Shown: positions 1 to 13,176, numbered from the stretch's first letter. The stretch: DNA of 64,000 nt from Entoloma clypeatum (GCA_963565915.1 OY751488.1:5146001-5210000), one strand, 5' to 3'. Made by a program: numbers and translations. Notes: a model not told the origin generated them from the letters alone.

Positions 1-658
1 ACTAACACCCGATACCGCGTAGATTGTGGTGACCAGATATTGCGTGCAAGTCGAAAGAAGGGCGAGAAGAAGATGCAGAATGACAGAAACTATATAGGAC
101 TTGTGGGCGTCTAGGGCGTTATCAGATCAAGGACAGGGTCGGCCCGCAGCAACCACCTGACCGCTCGGGTGAACAACGCGCCGATAAAGAAAGAGCCGTG
201 GTACAGTACCGGGGTAAATGGAAGCACTTGAATCGCTCCGATACAAAACCGTCTTCGCCAATGTGGCAACGTTGTGACGAAGAGCTGCCACAACTGGACA
301 GACGGCGCGTAACAAACACTGCGAGTACCTAGGTATAATGAGAAACCCTTGCAACAAACTGTGACATTAAATTGAAGGATTCCTTGATTGCAGCTTGTGT
401 CGACTCGAGAATTTGAAGTATGATGATGGTGGCAATTGCAAGCTTTCGATCGGTTGAAAAACTCATGTGATCACGTGCTTTTGAAAGTTCGACGAATCGA
501 CGTTGAATCGACGTTGCAATTCTCATCTTTAAACCCTCAATTCAAGTCCCGGGCCGCGGCGAGAATCATGCATTATAGGCAACGACCACACTACTTCGCA
601 GGGAATCATAACCTGAGTACTTATAAGTACGTGACTTCGCCCTTGCCAGTGGGATGTT
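1..658. other. no supported gene
   Basis: Only short overlapping frames are seen, with no recognisable domain and no convincing splice structure. It may include the 3' flank of the minus-strand NACHT gene that ends at 659. Confidence 0.5.
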
Positions 659-2519
659 TCACAACCAGGGCATTCCCAGAAACTCACCTGAATCGCTCTT
701 CACCCATCCATACCGGTCGCACGTCTCAGGAGATAGGACCGATTCGTCATCACTGTCATATCGAAACCGAAAAGATGACACAGGGGTGTATCCCTCACCA
801 TTGTCACCAACATAAAAGAGGTTGGGAAGCAGTGGTGCAGGCGATAGAGCAACTGGCCCGGCTTTTTCTTTTCCTTTCCCTTTCATCAGGGAGCGCTCCA
901 TGCCATACCCGTGATCGGGGCCGCCGTCTGCATAGAAAGACATGTCGTGTCTCATGTTCGGCTGGAGCACAATCGGTACGACTTGGGAAGGGCTAGGATA
1001 GCTCATTGACCAATCTCCTGGCAGGGATAGCGGAGGGGAAACAGGTCCAAAACCGGAAGGCTCAGGAGGTGCGTCAATATCATGGGCGTTAAGAACTGGT
1101 GCAGGTGATGGCGATCGCGAAGGAGAGGGTTCCGCTCCTTCTTCTTTTTCTCGTCCCTTTATGCCGCCCATAATTCCAAGACGCTCCAAGCCGTCCTTAT
1201 GAGACTCATCTCCATCAAGAGATATGCCATTTGTCATGTCAATCATGATCGACTCGGATACACCCTGAACGTGAGCCTCAGGACGGGTCGTGATCAGGAA
1301 TCGCAAAGGGAGATGATGATTTTCGACGAGGTCATGAAGTTGCGCCAGAATCAGGGATCGGCCGGCCTCGTTCTGGCATTCATCTAGGCCGTCGATGATG
1401 ACTAGCAATGGTGATGTGACGACACCCGGAACGGAAGAGACCGTTCCCAGAGGTGGATCGTCAAACAACCGAAGAATCAAATCGACAGCGCCTGACGCGC
1501 GGTCGAAAATACCGGGGTCTTCGTTCAATATGGTTTCGAGCCTTTGCCGCCTATCTTGTGTGGACATTGCAATCTGAAGAGCAATCGTCGGGAATAGACG
1601 TCGAATGGAATTGGGACTTGGAGTGGAGGCGTCGAAAAAGAAGCTTGCTGCCAGCTCACCCCGTCCAGCACATGTCTCCGCCACCGTCTGAGCGATAGCC
1701 GACTTTCCCGTGTGTGCAGGCCCATGAATCCAGCAGAAACTTGTACCCTGCGTTCCAGCCTGGATCCATTTATCAATCTCGTACAAAACGGGTGCCTGAG
1801 TTCCGGGAGAGCATCGTGGAGGCGGATCACGTTCTGGGGAATCGTAAGCCGCCCCGGGTGAGACCAATTCCGATAGGGCAGGCGGGCAGAAACCTGTTGA
1901 CAATGCAGGTAAACACTCGCAGACTGGAAACTGTACGATTGATTCAACAGACCCATCTGCGAGAGGGTAATTGAGATATTCTGAATGCTATAGTCGTTGT
2001 TTACATCGCCATTATATATGTTGACGTCTCCGCGGACCTCTGTAAATGAGCTCCCAGAGATATATACCGTCGTTGAGGAACCCTCAAAGCCACTTTCCTG
2101 GTCGTTTTTGGGTAGAGCATCTGTCGAGGAGCCTATAGCACCATTGATCTGGTAGATTCATCTATTAGTAATTTGCTAGTCCGAAGTGTGTTAAAGAATA
2201 TGTACATACGTGCAGGTCCGCAGTAGGTGAAAGGAACGGGGGTGGCGACGATGACGTGGCCCGAATATCCAGTGGATCCGGATCATCTGGCCCGCTCGGC
2301 GTGGATAAATCAATGTCGCCACTCGTGTGCTGTGTTGCTAGGAATTCAGTAAATGTTTCTCTTCTTTCAAGGAGTTCATAAATGGTTTTACCAGAGATGG
2401 GAAATGTATCAGCATCGTCATGTTCAAGTTCCTGCCGACATCTCGCTAGTTAGTGGCAAGCTTCAAGTTCCACCTACTTTCGAGGCATACTTACGGGCGT
2501 CTCGCACACATCAGCATTT
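659..2519 (-). CDS. NACHT-domain NTPase, truncated and fused to an unrelated tail
   Basis: Minus-strand gene with exons 659-1893, 1953-2148, 2210-2431 and an upstream exon ending at 2495. The three introns (1894-1952, 2149-2209, 2432-2494) have good GT-AG ends and keep frame. The start codon in the first exon is unresolved. Exon 3 carries the motif FTEVRGDVNIYNG, which also occurs in the second NACHT gene at about 50.3 kb. Exon 4 begins with SPGAAYDS and PPPRC motifs and has a Walker A (GPAHTGKS), FFFDAS, and a Walker B (LLVIIDGLDEC). Homology to the second gene stops just after ISLDGDESHKDG. The rest of NACHT and its helical C-terminus are replaced by about 175 residues rich in Pro, Ser and Gly, ending FLGMPWL. 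Family role (known): STAND NTPases implicated in fungal non-self recognition and cell death. A possible splice donor (GTGAGT) lies near the stop, so the 3' end could be incomplete. Confidence 0.75.
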
Positions 2520-2639
2520 TGGCAAAAGCTGCTTTAGCAGCTTCAGCTTTTGAATGGGCATCTTTGGGCATCTTCAGCTTGTGCATGGGCAACTTTGATC
2601 ACTTCAGCTTGAATATGTACATCTTTGAGCACATCAGCA

Positions 2640-3160
2640 AAAAGTCAATTTTCTTAATCCACACTTGAGCTACTTGAAAATTGTCTTGGAACTTTCTTGG
2701 AACTGATGTGGCTCTCTAAGTGTCTTTCAAGACAAGCTATTCTCAAGACGAGCCAAGAAAGGTCTCTGTCTTGAGGTCTACTTGAAGTGCTTGAAGTTTT
2801 GCCCCAAGTCAGCCAAGAGCTCTCAAGGCCCTTACAAGAAAATGTCCAACACTCTATCAAAATTTCTGGCAAGGTTTTCAGTACTCAAGATATCTCCAAA
2901 CCAACCCAAGGCAAGCAATACCTGTCAAGAAAATCATTTAAGCACAACCAAAACAACTCTAGGAAGTTCTCAGAATGCTGAGATGACATCAAGGAGATCA
3001 AGATAACTCATCAAGACAACGAAGACAAATGAAAACATCTTCAAGCAATAATCAAGCCTTCCAAGATGCTTGAGATATCTTCAAGCCACTATCTTGTTTT
3101 CAAGTCGCAATCAAAAGCATCCTCAAGATCATATCAAGTAGGGCCTGGCAGAATCCAATA
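2640..3160. repeat. CAAG/CTTG-rich repetitive stretch
   Basis: About 500 bases dense in TCAAG, CAAGA and CTTGA words in both orientations, without open coding structure. Just upstream (about 2520-2640) is a degenerate repeat built on GGGCATCTTT and CTTCAGCTT. A similar CTTG-rich stretch occurs at 38990-39165, mostly in the opposite orientation. The next 380 bases (3161-3541) hold a run of ten G at 3209-3218 and nothing else recognised. Confidence 0.6.
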
Positions 3161-3541
3161 AAATAATCAAGCTGATATACTAGTAGCTTCTAATCTATCC
3201 ATTGGGGTGGGGGGGGGGATACAGAAATTACGGTTGAGGATGTAGAATGATAGCCTATAGGTTATCAAGTTGAATTGGGAATCAAATAGTATGGCCAAAG
3301 TGTAAATGACGGAGTGGGGAGTGAGGAAGAGACTAAGCAGGCATCAAATATGTGAAGGAAAAACCAAGAAAATGTTTATAAAAAAAACCCTACAAAGTTC
3401 GGCAACAGCCCAACAACACTGACATCAACAGCGAAGGTGGCAGTGGCGATGAAGGCGGTGGTGGTGACAAAGATGGTGGAGACGACGGGCGATGGAGGCC
3501 GTGATGATGACAAGAAAAATGACAATAGACAATAGAGTCTA

Positions 3542-4478
3542 TCATTCAGAACTCGTACCGTCTACAAGCAGAGCGCACTCGTCGTCCTCGTCAGCTTCCG
3601 AAGGGTTATTGTCCTCGGTCTTACAAGTCATCTTCTCATATTTCTTCGCCTCATTGACAATAGCCTTGAGCTTTGAGGGCGTCGTAATGTTGCTCTTTGC
3701 CGCTTTCGACCACGCACGTGTCACCGAACCCCATGAGGTTTCGTTAAAGTTGAGGGCCCTCGCCGACGCTGTTCCCGTTTGAGGGTTAATGGTCACCTTG
3801 GGCATGATAGGCTTCTTCGTTGTAGACTCAATTGTAATATTTCCGTCCGCAATGAGGGTAAGCGCGCGCTCAACCTGTTCAATAGGTAAAGCTTCCTATC
3901 ACAATAAAAACTCAAAAGACTTACCACAGCAGCAGCCAGTCCCAATGCACCACGAGGTAGTGGTTCTTCGTCAACGGGAATGAGTCCCGGTATGTCATGA
4001 TGCGCATGCTGGGTGAGATTGAAATGGTTCACGAAGGCTTGAAGGACGAAGGGCCCTTGGAAGATTCCACGAAATTTCTGTGAAGAACATCATTAGAGTG
4101 GTGTCAATAATTATTACACACAAACCTTTTTGCCGTCACCCTTTGCGGTCTTGTACATAAATCGGTAGTCTTGTAACTGGTGGGCAGCAAATCGTTGGCG
4201 TAGCACATCAGTTTCGTATTTGTGGGCATAATCTGGGTGGTCGAAAAAGGCGATGAGATTCATGACGGTCATTGAGCCGAAGATGAATCGATAATCGTAT
4301 AGTCGTGAACATATCTGATATAGAGCATCTTAGCCATCAATAAATAAAAGAATGGGAATAGAGAATACCACTGTGAAGGCCGGAGCATCCGCTGATACGA
4401 CCGTCGCGCGGCTACAGCCAAATTTGCGAAATTCCCACGGTTTTGTCAATGAAAGAACATTATATCGGCTCCGTTAAA
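3542..4478 (-). pseudogene. 3' half of a DUF6532-like gene split by a retrotransposon
   Basis: Exons 3542-3874, 3925-4077, 4126-4314 and 4369 to about 4478 join in frame on the minus strand through introns of 48-54 nt. The product contains DYRFIFGSMTVMN, KFRGIFQGPFVLQAF, then PLPRGALGLAAAV continuing into VERALTLIADG, and ends with an acidic tail (DEDDEC). The GIFQ-block followed by LPxxALGLAAxAVERAL resembles the basidiomycete DUF6532 family, whose function is unknown. Upstream the frame runs into retrotransposon sequence. The matching N-terminal half lies at 13177-15527 on the same strand in the correct order. Family assignment is from memory. Confidence 0.6.
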
Positions 4479-5697
4479 CATTATTCTATTGGAACTGATG
4501 GTACTACTGGCTACCTAAGAGTGTCTAAATACCACTGAACCACCTTTGGTCATGATCATAGGAACAGTCACATTCTGAGGGCTTAACTATAGGCTTGACA
4601 CAAACTTTCTATTCTCACTGGATAAGACCAGTGAGGGAGGCAGTAATAATATTTCTTTGACCTATCACCCTATCCAATATACAACACTATGGTCTATGGA
4701 CACTACAGAGGCCCGGGGGACTTATAATCAAGCAATAATGCCCAGCTTCACGAAATGCGATGCGCGATCACTGATGCCGCAATGCCAAATGCATAACTTA
4801 CCCGAAATAGAACGACCCTTGGAAACGGGATCGTTGATGGCTTCCGAGGCACCGAGTTGGTACCCAAGGGCCCAAACCCTTGATTCATGGAAACCGGACC
4901 CTTGATCGACTCCATCAATATTGATGCGATGCTCTGGAATGCTCGCGAAACAACATGCCCTTGTCGCTCCACTCCGTTAGGGTCCGTAACCCTCTTGACG
5001 CATGGAAAAACATCAGATATGGTCCCTGGTGACCCTTTCACATGCTCGCAATGGACAATATACCACAGACCGATTTGATTTTACCTTTTACTCATGATAA
5101 ACTTTATTTATCCTAAATTGCCGTCTCATGTATAAAAACCTCTCGATATTGTCATGTACAGTAGAATTAGGCCGGGTCTTCCCCCAGATCAGAACGTAGC
5201 TCTCTCCTCTGTGTGTTTGAGTGCGCTGTGGTTGTCTAAGTCTCATATTGAACCAGTTGATTGTTGGAGCCTGAGTGCTCACCTGTTGCCTTGTTGAAAC
5301 CTTGATTGTTGCCTGTTGGATCGAAAGGGACTCTGTGGACCTTGAGGTCAAAACCGATCCCTTAAAAAACTCTTTATTGAATCACATACCCGGATTTCAA
5401 CGTGTGTTTGCGAGTTGAATTTCACACCCCAGACAAACCCCCCCCCCGAACCTCACCGAAACAAAGGGATTTCGTCCCGCCCACCTAGAACTTATTGAAG
5501 GATTGTGTTAGTGATTGGTTAGAGGTGTTTTTCGGGCACTCACTCAGTGTTCAACACATTTCTCCGTCCATTCAGAACCATCTTCTCATCTGGAGCCCAC
5601 CACGAGGGGTGGTTTCAGTAGTTCGGACCCGTTTGCCTGCCGATTTCCTTCGTGGAAGTCATACCCCCTCCCTGACCCATAAATCGCGCTTCGGCGT

Positions 5698-7653
5698 TTG
5701 AGACGCAAAGTGTCTTCGGTTGATAACTCGACCGTAACTTCTCATTTGAAAGCAAAGGACGCGGAACCTTATAACCCCGAAGAATCCCCCAGATTCCTAG
5801 GAAGGAAACGCACCTTTGAAGAATCCGCAGAATATCCAACCAATTTGCTGAACAAAGACCTTGTTCGACACCAAATACCCAGAAACCCTTCACGTCCATC
5901 CCGTGGACTTAATCCGAAATGTGCAGCTCAACGAATGACCAAAAGTGGTTCTGTTGACAGCCCAAATAACCCCTTTGCACCCGAACTGGCACCCAAGAAA
6001 CGTGGTGAAAGTTCAAAACAGAAATATACCTTGAAGCCCGCGCATTTTACGCCGGCATCTGAAACCCTGAAACTAGACCTAGAAAAGAAACCTGATTCAG
6101 ATACAATGTCATTGGAATCACGCAAGAGAGGAATGCCTAACAGACGTGACAACAAAGCGCCGTCCTATGACAAGGCTCGGCCTGAGGAGTTGCTCCGTTA
6201 CATTGAGGATGTTGAGAAAGAAATGGAACGAGCCGGAGTCGATGGCAACCAAGACCACAAAGACTGGTTGAGGTATTATGCTGATCAATGAAGCTCAGAT
6301 GAATGGATGGTCTTGGAGGCTTACCCGATTGGTAAGTCCTATGATGAGTTCAAAGAGGAACTCCTTAGCCACTACCCCGAAGCAACTGATAGTATTGAGG
6401 GCTCGGTCGTGCGTCTAGACAAGCTGTGTGCTAAGTTGAAACCGCTAACGACTGGGAACCTATCAGCTATGTTAGAATTTATCAGAGGCTTCAAATATGA
6501 AGGACGAAAGCTCGTAAGCGGTGGCTGCATTTCGAACCGAGAAATAGTTACAAAGTTTTTGAGCTGTCTCGACCCCGAACTGAAGAGGACTGTGGTTTGG
6601 CAGGTCTCCCAACTGTCTTTGAAAGGAGTCAGTTCGTCGTCTGGAAAAGAACGAGAGAAGACGCCACATCATCATACAGACCCGATCGAATTCGAGACAC
6701 TGCTTAAGGTTTTGGAGGGCTTGGTACGATCAGCCGAAAGTTACAATACGATCACGGCCAGTAGTACCTCTGGAACCTCAGTCAGTACTACAGGAACGAC
6801 GGCTAGGCCCCCTACTAGAACTCAGCATATGATTTTACAAAGGCCCATTGAAGGACCTACCCTGCTGAGTCCGAACGACCGCATGGTACAACTTCTTGAG
6901 GACTTGAACGAGTCGATGGCAAAGAACACCGACGTTCTTGTCAACATGTCTAAGGAAAGCACTCAGCGACATGGGGAAACCACCAAGTCGATCGAAACTG
7001 TCCATACCTTGTTGAATACGTGGCATAAGGACGGTGACCGCCCTGAGAGACCTGGTAATCAGTCGTACCAAGGATCGTCGAACCGATCGTCTGGACGACG
7101 AGACCAATGCCATTACTGTTGGGGTCCTGGACATTATATCGCCCATTGTGAATTCCTCGCCGCTGACGTTGCTGAAGGCAAAGTCCACACTCTGGACAAT
7201 GGAACAAAAGTTGATTTCAAGACTGTGCCGAAGGAACCCTCTAACCTGTCACCCAAAGACCGGGTAGACCATCAGTGGAGGAACCGTAAACAGTTCTTCG
7301 TTGAGGATCTTCCGGAGGACGGAATCATTGACTTGATTCCGAATGGCCTAGTTACACTTCAGACCAATCGAAACACCCGCGATAAAAGAGATGAACTTAT
7401 CGCGGACCTGCAGGAAAAGAATCGACGCGCTACTGAGGAGCGAGATATGTGGAAAGCAATAACGGCTCCCAGGCAATCGAACATGTCGGCGCCAGTTGCC
7501 CCGCAAGCATCCCAGAACATATCAACTGTCGCACCTGCACAAACATCAATGGATCCGAAATCTATGGAATTTATGAGCATGTTGGCGAAGATGATGAGCC
7601 TCTCGACTACGAACCAAGAAGGCGTCAAGAAGGGTTTCCCCAGAGCTCAATGA
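5698..7653 (+). pseudogene. gag: Gag of element 1 (one in-frame TGA)
   Basis: One reading frame runs from about 5683 to the stop at 7651-7653 and is broken only by TGA at 6289-6291, where CGA would restore Arg. No ATG is seen at the start. A single CCHC zinc knuckle, CHYCWGPGHYIAHC, lies at about 7110-7150, the usual nucleic-acid-binding motif of Gag. The central part is helical and charged, as capsid regions are. The last codons overlap the pol frame and contain a -1 frameshift heptamer at 7632-7638. Confidence 0.7.
7632..7638 (+). promoter_or_regulatory. putative -1 frameshift heptamer GGGTTTC
   Basis: In the Gag frame the bases read G GGT TTC, the canonical X XXY YYZ arrangement. Slipping back one base moves ribosomes into the long pol frame, and the Gag stop follows 13 nt later (7651). 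Whether a downstream structure stimulates slipping was not tested. Confidence 0.6.
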
Positions 7654-10600
7654 TTGCGACTCGTGCTCAAAAGCGAAAAGAGCCGATGGAGTTGCATGAG
7701 AGCGGAGATGATCGTGGATATACAGAGAACTTAGAAGAAACAAATAAAGATACCCGGAACTCGATACCCAAGAAGAAACTGGACAGAACCGTTGAGGAAT
7801 CAAAGGAACCCGATGATTCAGAACATGACTTGCCATTCAGGAATGTACCGGAGCTTGAAACGGTACCTTCCAATATACCTGGCAAAGATATCCGCGGAAC
7901 ACGAATGGAACCAGGGAAGCACGTACCAGTCTATAAAACTCGTGCACCGGTAGAGGACCTGGAACTTGATGACCTGCTGGATCGCATCTTGAAAGCGGAT
8001 GTAACGGTCAAACTAGGAACCCTGTTGAAGTCAGTAAAAGGCACGAGAGAGACCTTACAAAAACTACTGACCAGTAAACGAGTACCCATCGAACCGAAAA
8101 TGGTCGCTCAGATTGAATCAATGAGTGATGAAGCGTTGAAGTATTGGGAGACCTATGCCCGAACGAATGACTTAGACGATCTACTGGACGTGAAAGACCT
8201 GTCAGCCGCCTCATATACGGTTCTATGCAATGCAAGTCAAGGCTTACCAAAAGGGTCCGTAGTCGTCTCGGATCCTGTTGTCCAATACTTGAACACCTTG
8301 TCCGCGAATGAGAAGCCGAAACCAGTCTTTGTCGCACAGGAATTGTGCACGTTGAGGACTGTTTTCCCCTTGATAAATGACAAGACCCATGAAGAAAGCG
8401 TCTTGGACCAAGGGTCTCAGATCGTGTCCATCTCGAAGGCAATTGCCAAAGGATTGGGACTCACCTGGGATCCGGAAATCTTGATCCATATGCAAGGCGC
8501 CAACGGACAGTTCGAAAAGTCCCTGGGTTTAGCTAAGAACATGCCATTTAAGTTCGGAAAGCTCACAGTCTACCTGCAAATGCACATTTTCACCGAGCCT
8601 CCCTACAAGGTACTTCTCGGACGACCTTTTGACGCTGTTACACGGAGTACCTACAAGAACGATGAACACAGAGGACAAATGCTTATTCTAAAATGTCCCC
8701 TCACAAATGATGAAATTAAAGTCGAAACCTACGAACGAGGCAGAACGCCGAGTGATTCTAAGACTGGAAAGCAGGGTTTTCGCAACTCGATGATCTGGTG
8801 GAAAGCCAGGGAGTGTTAGCAACCTTGATCCAGCTCAATAAAGATCACGAACCGGAAATTATCGCCTATAAGCCTTATGAATCAAAGGCAACTACCTTGA
8901 ACACAGAACGAGAAGTTTTCGCTGGCAAGAAATATAAGCCAGTCGACCAGAAAATTAGACCAGTAAAGGGAACTTTACCGGAGGAATTCAGAATCGTACG
9001 AGATATTAAGGGTGACCCCTTAGCGGATATGCCGAAGCTTGACCCAAATCCGCCGGACTTCGCACCCACAGGGTGATATACCCTAGAACGCAAAGAACAC
9101 ATGGGCCGTGTTCATGATCAGGAGTTCCTGTGGCCGGAAGAAATGAGGGCAATACACCACCTTTTGATGTTGCAGAATGAGGCTTTTGCGTGGACCGACG
9201 TTGAGCGAGGAAGTTTCCGTGAGGACTTCTTCCCACCAATAAAAATCCCAGTTGTCCCGCATCAGCCCTGGGTATTGAAAAATATACCGATACCACCTGG
9301 AATAAAAGACGAAGTATGTAGGATCATTAAGTCAAAGATGGACGCGGGGGTATACGAACCTTCCAACTCCTCTTATCGATCACGATGGTTCTGTGTGCTA
9401 AAGAAAGATGGAAAGAGTTTAAGGATCGTACATAGCCTAGAACCGTTGAATGAGGTTACCATAGCTCATTCTGGTCTTCCGCCCGCTACTGAAGAGTTGG
9501 CGGAGGGCTTCGCTGGACGAGCTTGTGGAGGGATGTTTGACCTCTACGTCGGCTATGATGAACGAAAGCTTCACCCCGAATCGCGAGACCTGACAACGTT
9601 TCAAACGCCATTTGGAGCGAAAAGGCTTGTAACCTTACCTATGGGCTGGACAAACGCAGTTCCTGTATTCCACGATGATGTGTCTCACATCTTGAAAGAT
9701 GAGACCCCCCATGTCACTGACCCATATATTGACGATGTCGGAGTCAAAGGACCTAAGACTAGGTACGAACTGCCCGACGGAACCTATGAAACAATTCCTG
9801 AGAACTGAGGAATACGCCGTTTTGTATGGGAACACTTGCAGAATGTCAACCGTGTCCTTCAAAGAGTGAAGTACTGCGGCGGAATGTTCTCTGGATATAA
9901 ATCAGTAGTCTGTGCACCTGAAATCGTCGTGGTAGGACACAGATGTATGTATGAGGGCCGAAAGCCCGAGTACGACAAGTTCAAGTTGATAATGAACTGG
10001 GGACCCTGTAAAGACGTCAGTAATGTCCGTGGGTTCCTAGGAACATGTGGTACCTGCCGTGTCTTCATTAAAGATTTCGCAAAGTTATCTAGACCTTTGA
10101 ACGATCTATTAAAGGCAAATGTACCCTTTGAATGGGGACCGGCACAAGAAAAATCAATGGAAGATCTGAAAGATGCACTAATCAACTGCCCAGCGATCAA
10201 GCCGCTAGATTATACAAGCGATGCACCTGTAATCCTCGGGGTAGACACCTCTTGGAAGGCGGTCGGTTTTTGGATCTGTCAGGAGGACCCAGAAAATAAG
10301 CGGAAGCGATACTTCGCGAGATTCAGCTCAATTACCTTGAATGATCACGAAGCCCGCTACTCTCAACCGAAACGAGAGTTGTTTGGCCTATTCAGAGCAC
10401 TCGAAGCCGCGAAATACTGGCTTCTGGGATGTCGAAACTTGATTGTAGAAACTGACGCGAAATACATAAAAGGAATGTTATTGAATCCCAGCATGGGACC
10501 TAATGCTGCAATTATGAGATGGATTGATTACATTCTCATGTATCACTTTACCTTGAGACACATACCCGGCAAAACCTTTGCCACGGATGGGCTCTCTCGC

Positions 10601-12481
10601 CGAGATGCACAACCTGGTGATGACGAGTATCCACCAGACAAAGACTGGGTTGATGAACCCAAAGGATTTTTAAAATTTGAATACCCGGACTTAGAAAATG
10701 AGGTACCAAATGCAGAGGATGACTCTCTGCTTGAGTTTGAAGATTTCAAGGACGAGATTGATACTCGTGGAGGATATCAAATATCTGTAGAGGAAGTATG
10801 GTCATTTATGAGCAACGTGTTGGAAGACACATTTCTTACCAAGGGAGAGATGGACCGCCTCGAACCTGCAGATACTGACATTGACTGGGAGCGTTTCGGA
10901 CTTAACGAAAAATCTAATGAAACGGTTTACTTCATGAGTCCCGCGGTGTTACCAGACATCTCTCTAAAGATGGATGACAAAACGCGTGAACCATATGAAG
11001 AGTCTAGGCGTACTGAAACGGCGAAGACTCAAGACGCTCAACTTGCTAAGATCAAGCAGTGGCTCGTTGACCCGCACACTCAACTGCCAGACCTTAGTCA
11101 AAACAAGTTCGAAAATTTTGTGAGGCGAGCCAAGCAGTTCTATCTAGATGAAAATGAGAAGCTGTTTCGATGCTCTCCAGACGGAAAATTGAAGGTCGTG
11201 GTAGAAAAGCCTCACCGAATGTATATCTTAAGATCACTGCATGACCATCTCGGACATAAAGGGTTTTTCGCTACCAAAGAATTCGTTAGTGAACAATTTT
11301 GGTGGCCAGAACTTGAACGGGACGTACACTGGTATGTTAAGACGTGCCATGTATGCCAACAACGGCAGAAGACTCTGTTAAGAATCCCACCCATGTTGAC
11401 CCATACACCGGGACTATTCCAAGTCGTCCACGTCGACGTAATGCATATGACACCGGCATCCAATGGTTGCAGATACATAGTTCATGGCTGTTGCGCCCTT
11501 TCTAGTTGGATGGAGGGCCGCCCGCTAAGAAACGAGAACGCTAGATTGATAGGACAATGGTTATTCGAAGATATTATCTGTCGATGGGGATGCATCGTAC
11601 AGATAGTTACCAATAATGGAGGCCCGTTTAAGAAAGCAGTGGCCTGGCTTGAAGAGAAGTACGGAATTAAAGGGATACAGATATCAGCCTATAATTCGCG
11701 TGCAAATGGAAAAATTGAAAGACCTCACTGGGATGTGAGGCAAGCGCTCTGGAAAGCATGCGCCGGAGAAGTACACAAGTGGTACTGGTACTTTGTCTTG
11801 GTAATGTGGGCCGACCGGATAACGGTTAGAAAAAGATTGGGTTGTTCGCCCTACTTTATTACGACCGGATCGCACCCTACCTTGCCGTTAGATGTTGTTG
11901 CAGCGACCTGGTTGGTGGACTTACCAAATGGGAAGCTTTCTACCACTGAATTAATCGGTTACCATGCGAGAGCACTCGCTAAACACAAGGACCACATAGA
12001 TAACATTAGACGAAAGGTCTCTGCACAGAAATTAGAGAACTTACGTCGTTATGAACGAGATCACCGCTACAAAATTAAGGCCTATGACTTTAAGCCGGGA
12101 GCTCTCGTACTAGTCCGAAACACCGCCGTGGAAATGAGTTTGGACCGGAAAATGAAGCCCAGATACCTGGGACCTATGGTTGTCATAATGTGAAACAAAG
12201 GAGGAGCGTATATCGTCGCCGAACTTGACGGTTCGGTCTGGCACGAAAAGATTGGGGCCTTTAGACTCGTTCCATACTTTGCACGACATGAAATAGAATT
12301 ACCTGGAGGAATTGAAGACTTCGTCAATGTCGCTAAGAAAACCTTGGATGAGTTGAGAGAGTCTGGTGAGACAGGAAAGTCTCAGCCGGACATCTGGTTT
12401 GAGAACGTTGCACATGTTCCACTAGACAATACTGAAGCTCACATAGACGATGGCCTAGACTTGGGTAACGAGGCGGATTGA
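7632..12481 (+). pseudogene. pol: Pol of element 1 (protease, RT, RNase H, integrase), damaged
   Basis: Pol continues in the frame one behind Gag. The protease carries D-Q-G-S at 8406 (DSG or DTG is usual). A one-base frameshift lies at about 8760-8790. RT has PYIDDVG, RNase H has GVDTSWKAVGF and YSQPKRELFGL, and integrase has the zinc H-H-C-C region and a GKIERPHWDV helix. In-frame TGA stops occur at 9074-9076, 9806-9808 and 12191-12193; CGA fits each. The second catalytic acidic position of integrase reads TNNGG (11609-11623) where DNG is expected, a G-to-A change. The natural end is TGA at 12479-12481. No chromodomain was seen. Confidence 0.75.
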
Positions 12482-13176
12482 ATGCCTAACCTTGTTATCC
12501 TAGTTCCGGCACTTACATGGCTAGCCAGCGACGATAAGAGAACACGATGCTACATTACGCCTGTGGTATCTAGAACAACCATGCCAAAGCTACCAATACT
12601 TAGGAAATGACTTATCCGTCGCAGGAGTTCCACTCCGCCAGTGATATCCGTGACTCGGAAACGCTCCTGCGGACCATTTGGAAAGAAAAGGAACCGTTAG
12701 ATTCGACCAAGGAAAGGAGGGCAAGTGAGACAGACCTCACCCGCGATGTCAAAAAGCCTTGTATCGCCTTAAAAATTTAAGCGCCCGATATCTCGGTGGG
12801 ATATGCCTCGTCTCGGACTTGCTGCCGGGACACGCCAGGTGTCGTCATTTGGAACTGGCGTCGGAATTGGACCTCGGTGAGCTGGAAATGGAAGACCTTG
12901 ACTCGGGGAGTCAAATCTTATTGCCTGAGGGGAGGGATACACGAGTAACGGACCTTCCGTGGCCCCCCAGCCAGATCCAATCCCTCTCTCTCTCTCAGTG
13001 ATTGATTGAGTGGTTAGATTTTCTAAGTCTCATCCAAAGGGAGTCTCAGTGAACCCTGAGGAAACTCGATCTCATATTATTATTTTATTTGATCAAAACC
13101 CTTGATTGTCGACGCGCGACCTCACGACGACTTTCTACAACAGACAAACAAGTCTAACTACTTACGAAATAAGTGG

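Larger units (their letters stand above)
4479..13176 (+). mobile_element. degenerate Ty3/Gypsy LTR retrotransposon (element 1)
   Basis: Plus-oriented element with Gag, protease, reverse transcriptase, RNase H and integrase in Ty3/Gypsy order, inserted into the DUF6532-like gene. The ends are approximate. I could not align clear LTRs: the 5' non-coding kilobase (about 4480-5500) and the 3' end (about 12940-13176) share only short words such as TAAGTCTCAT and a CCTTGATTGT-like string. A purine tract (GAGGGGAGGGA) near 12930 is a candidate polypurine tract. Four in-frame TGA stops and one frameshift make it non-functional. It is clearly older than element 2. Confidence 0.75.

Noticed and set aside
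436..996. plus-strand 186-residue ORF
   Set aside because: Overlaps the 3' part of the minus-strand NACHT gene; low-complexity translation without motifs, a shadow frame.
4480..5500. clear 5' LTR for element 1
   Set aside because: I could not find a matching 3' copy; shared words are too short to set boundaries.
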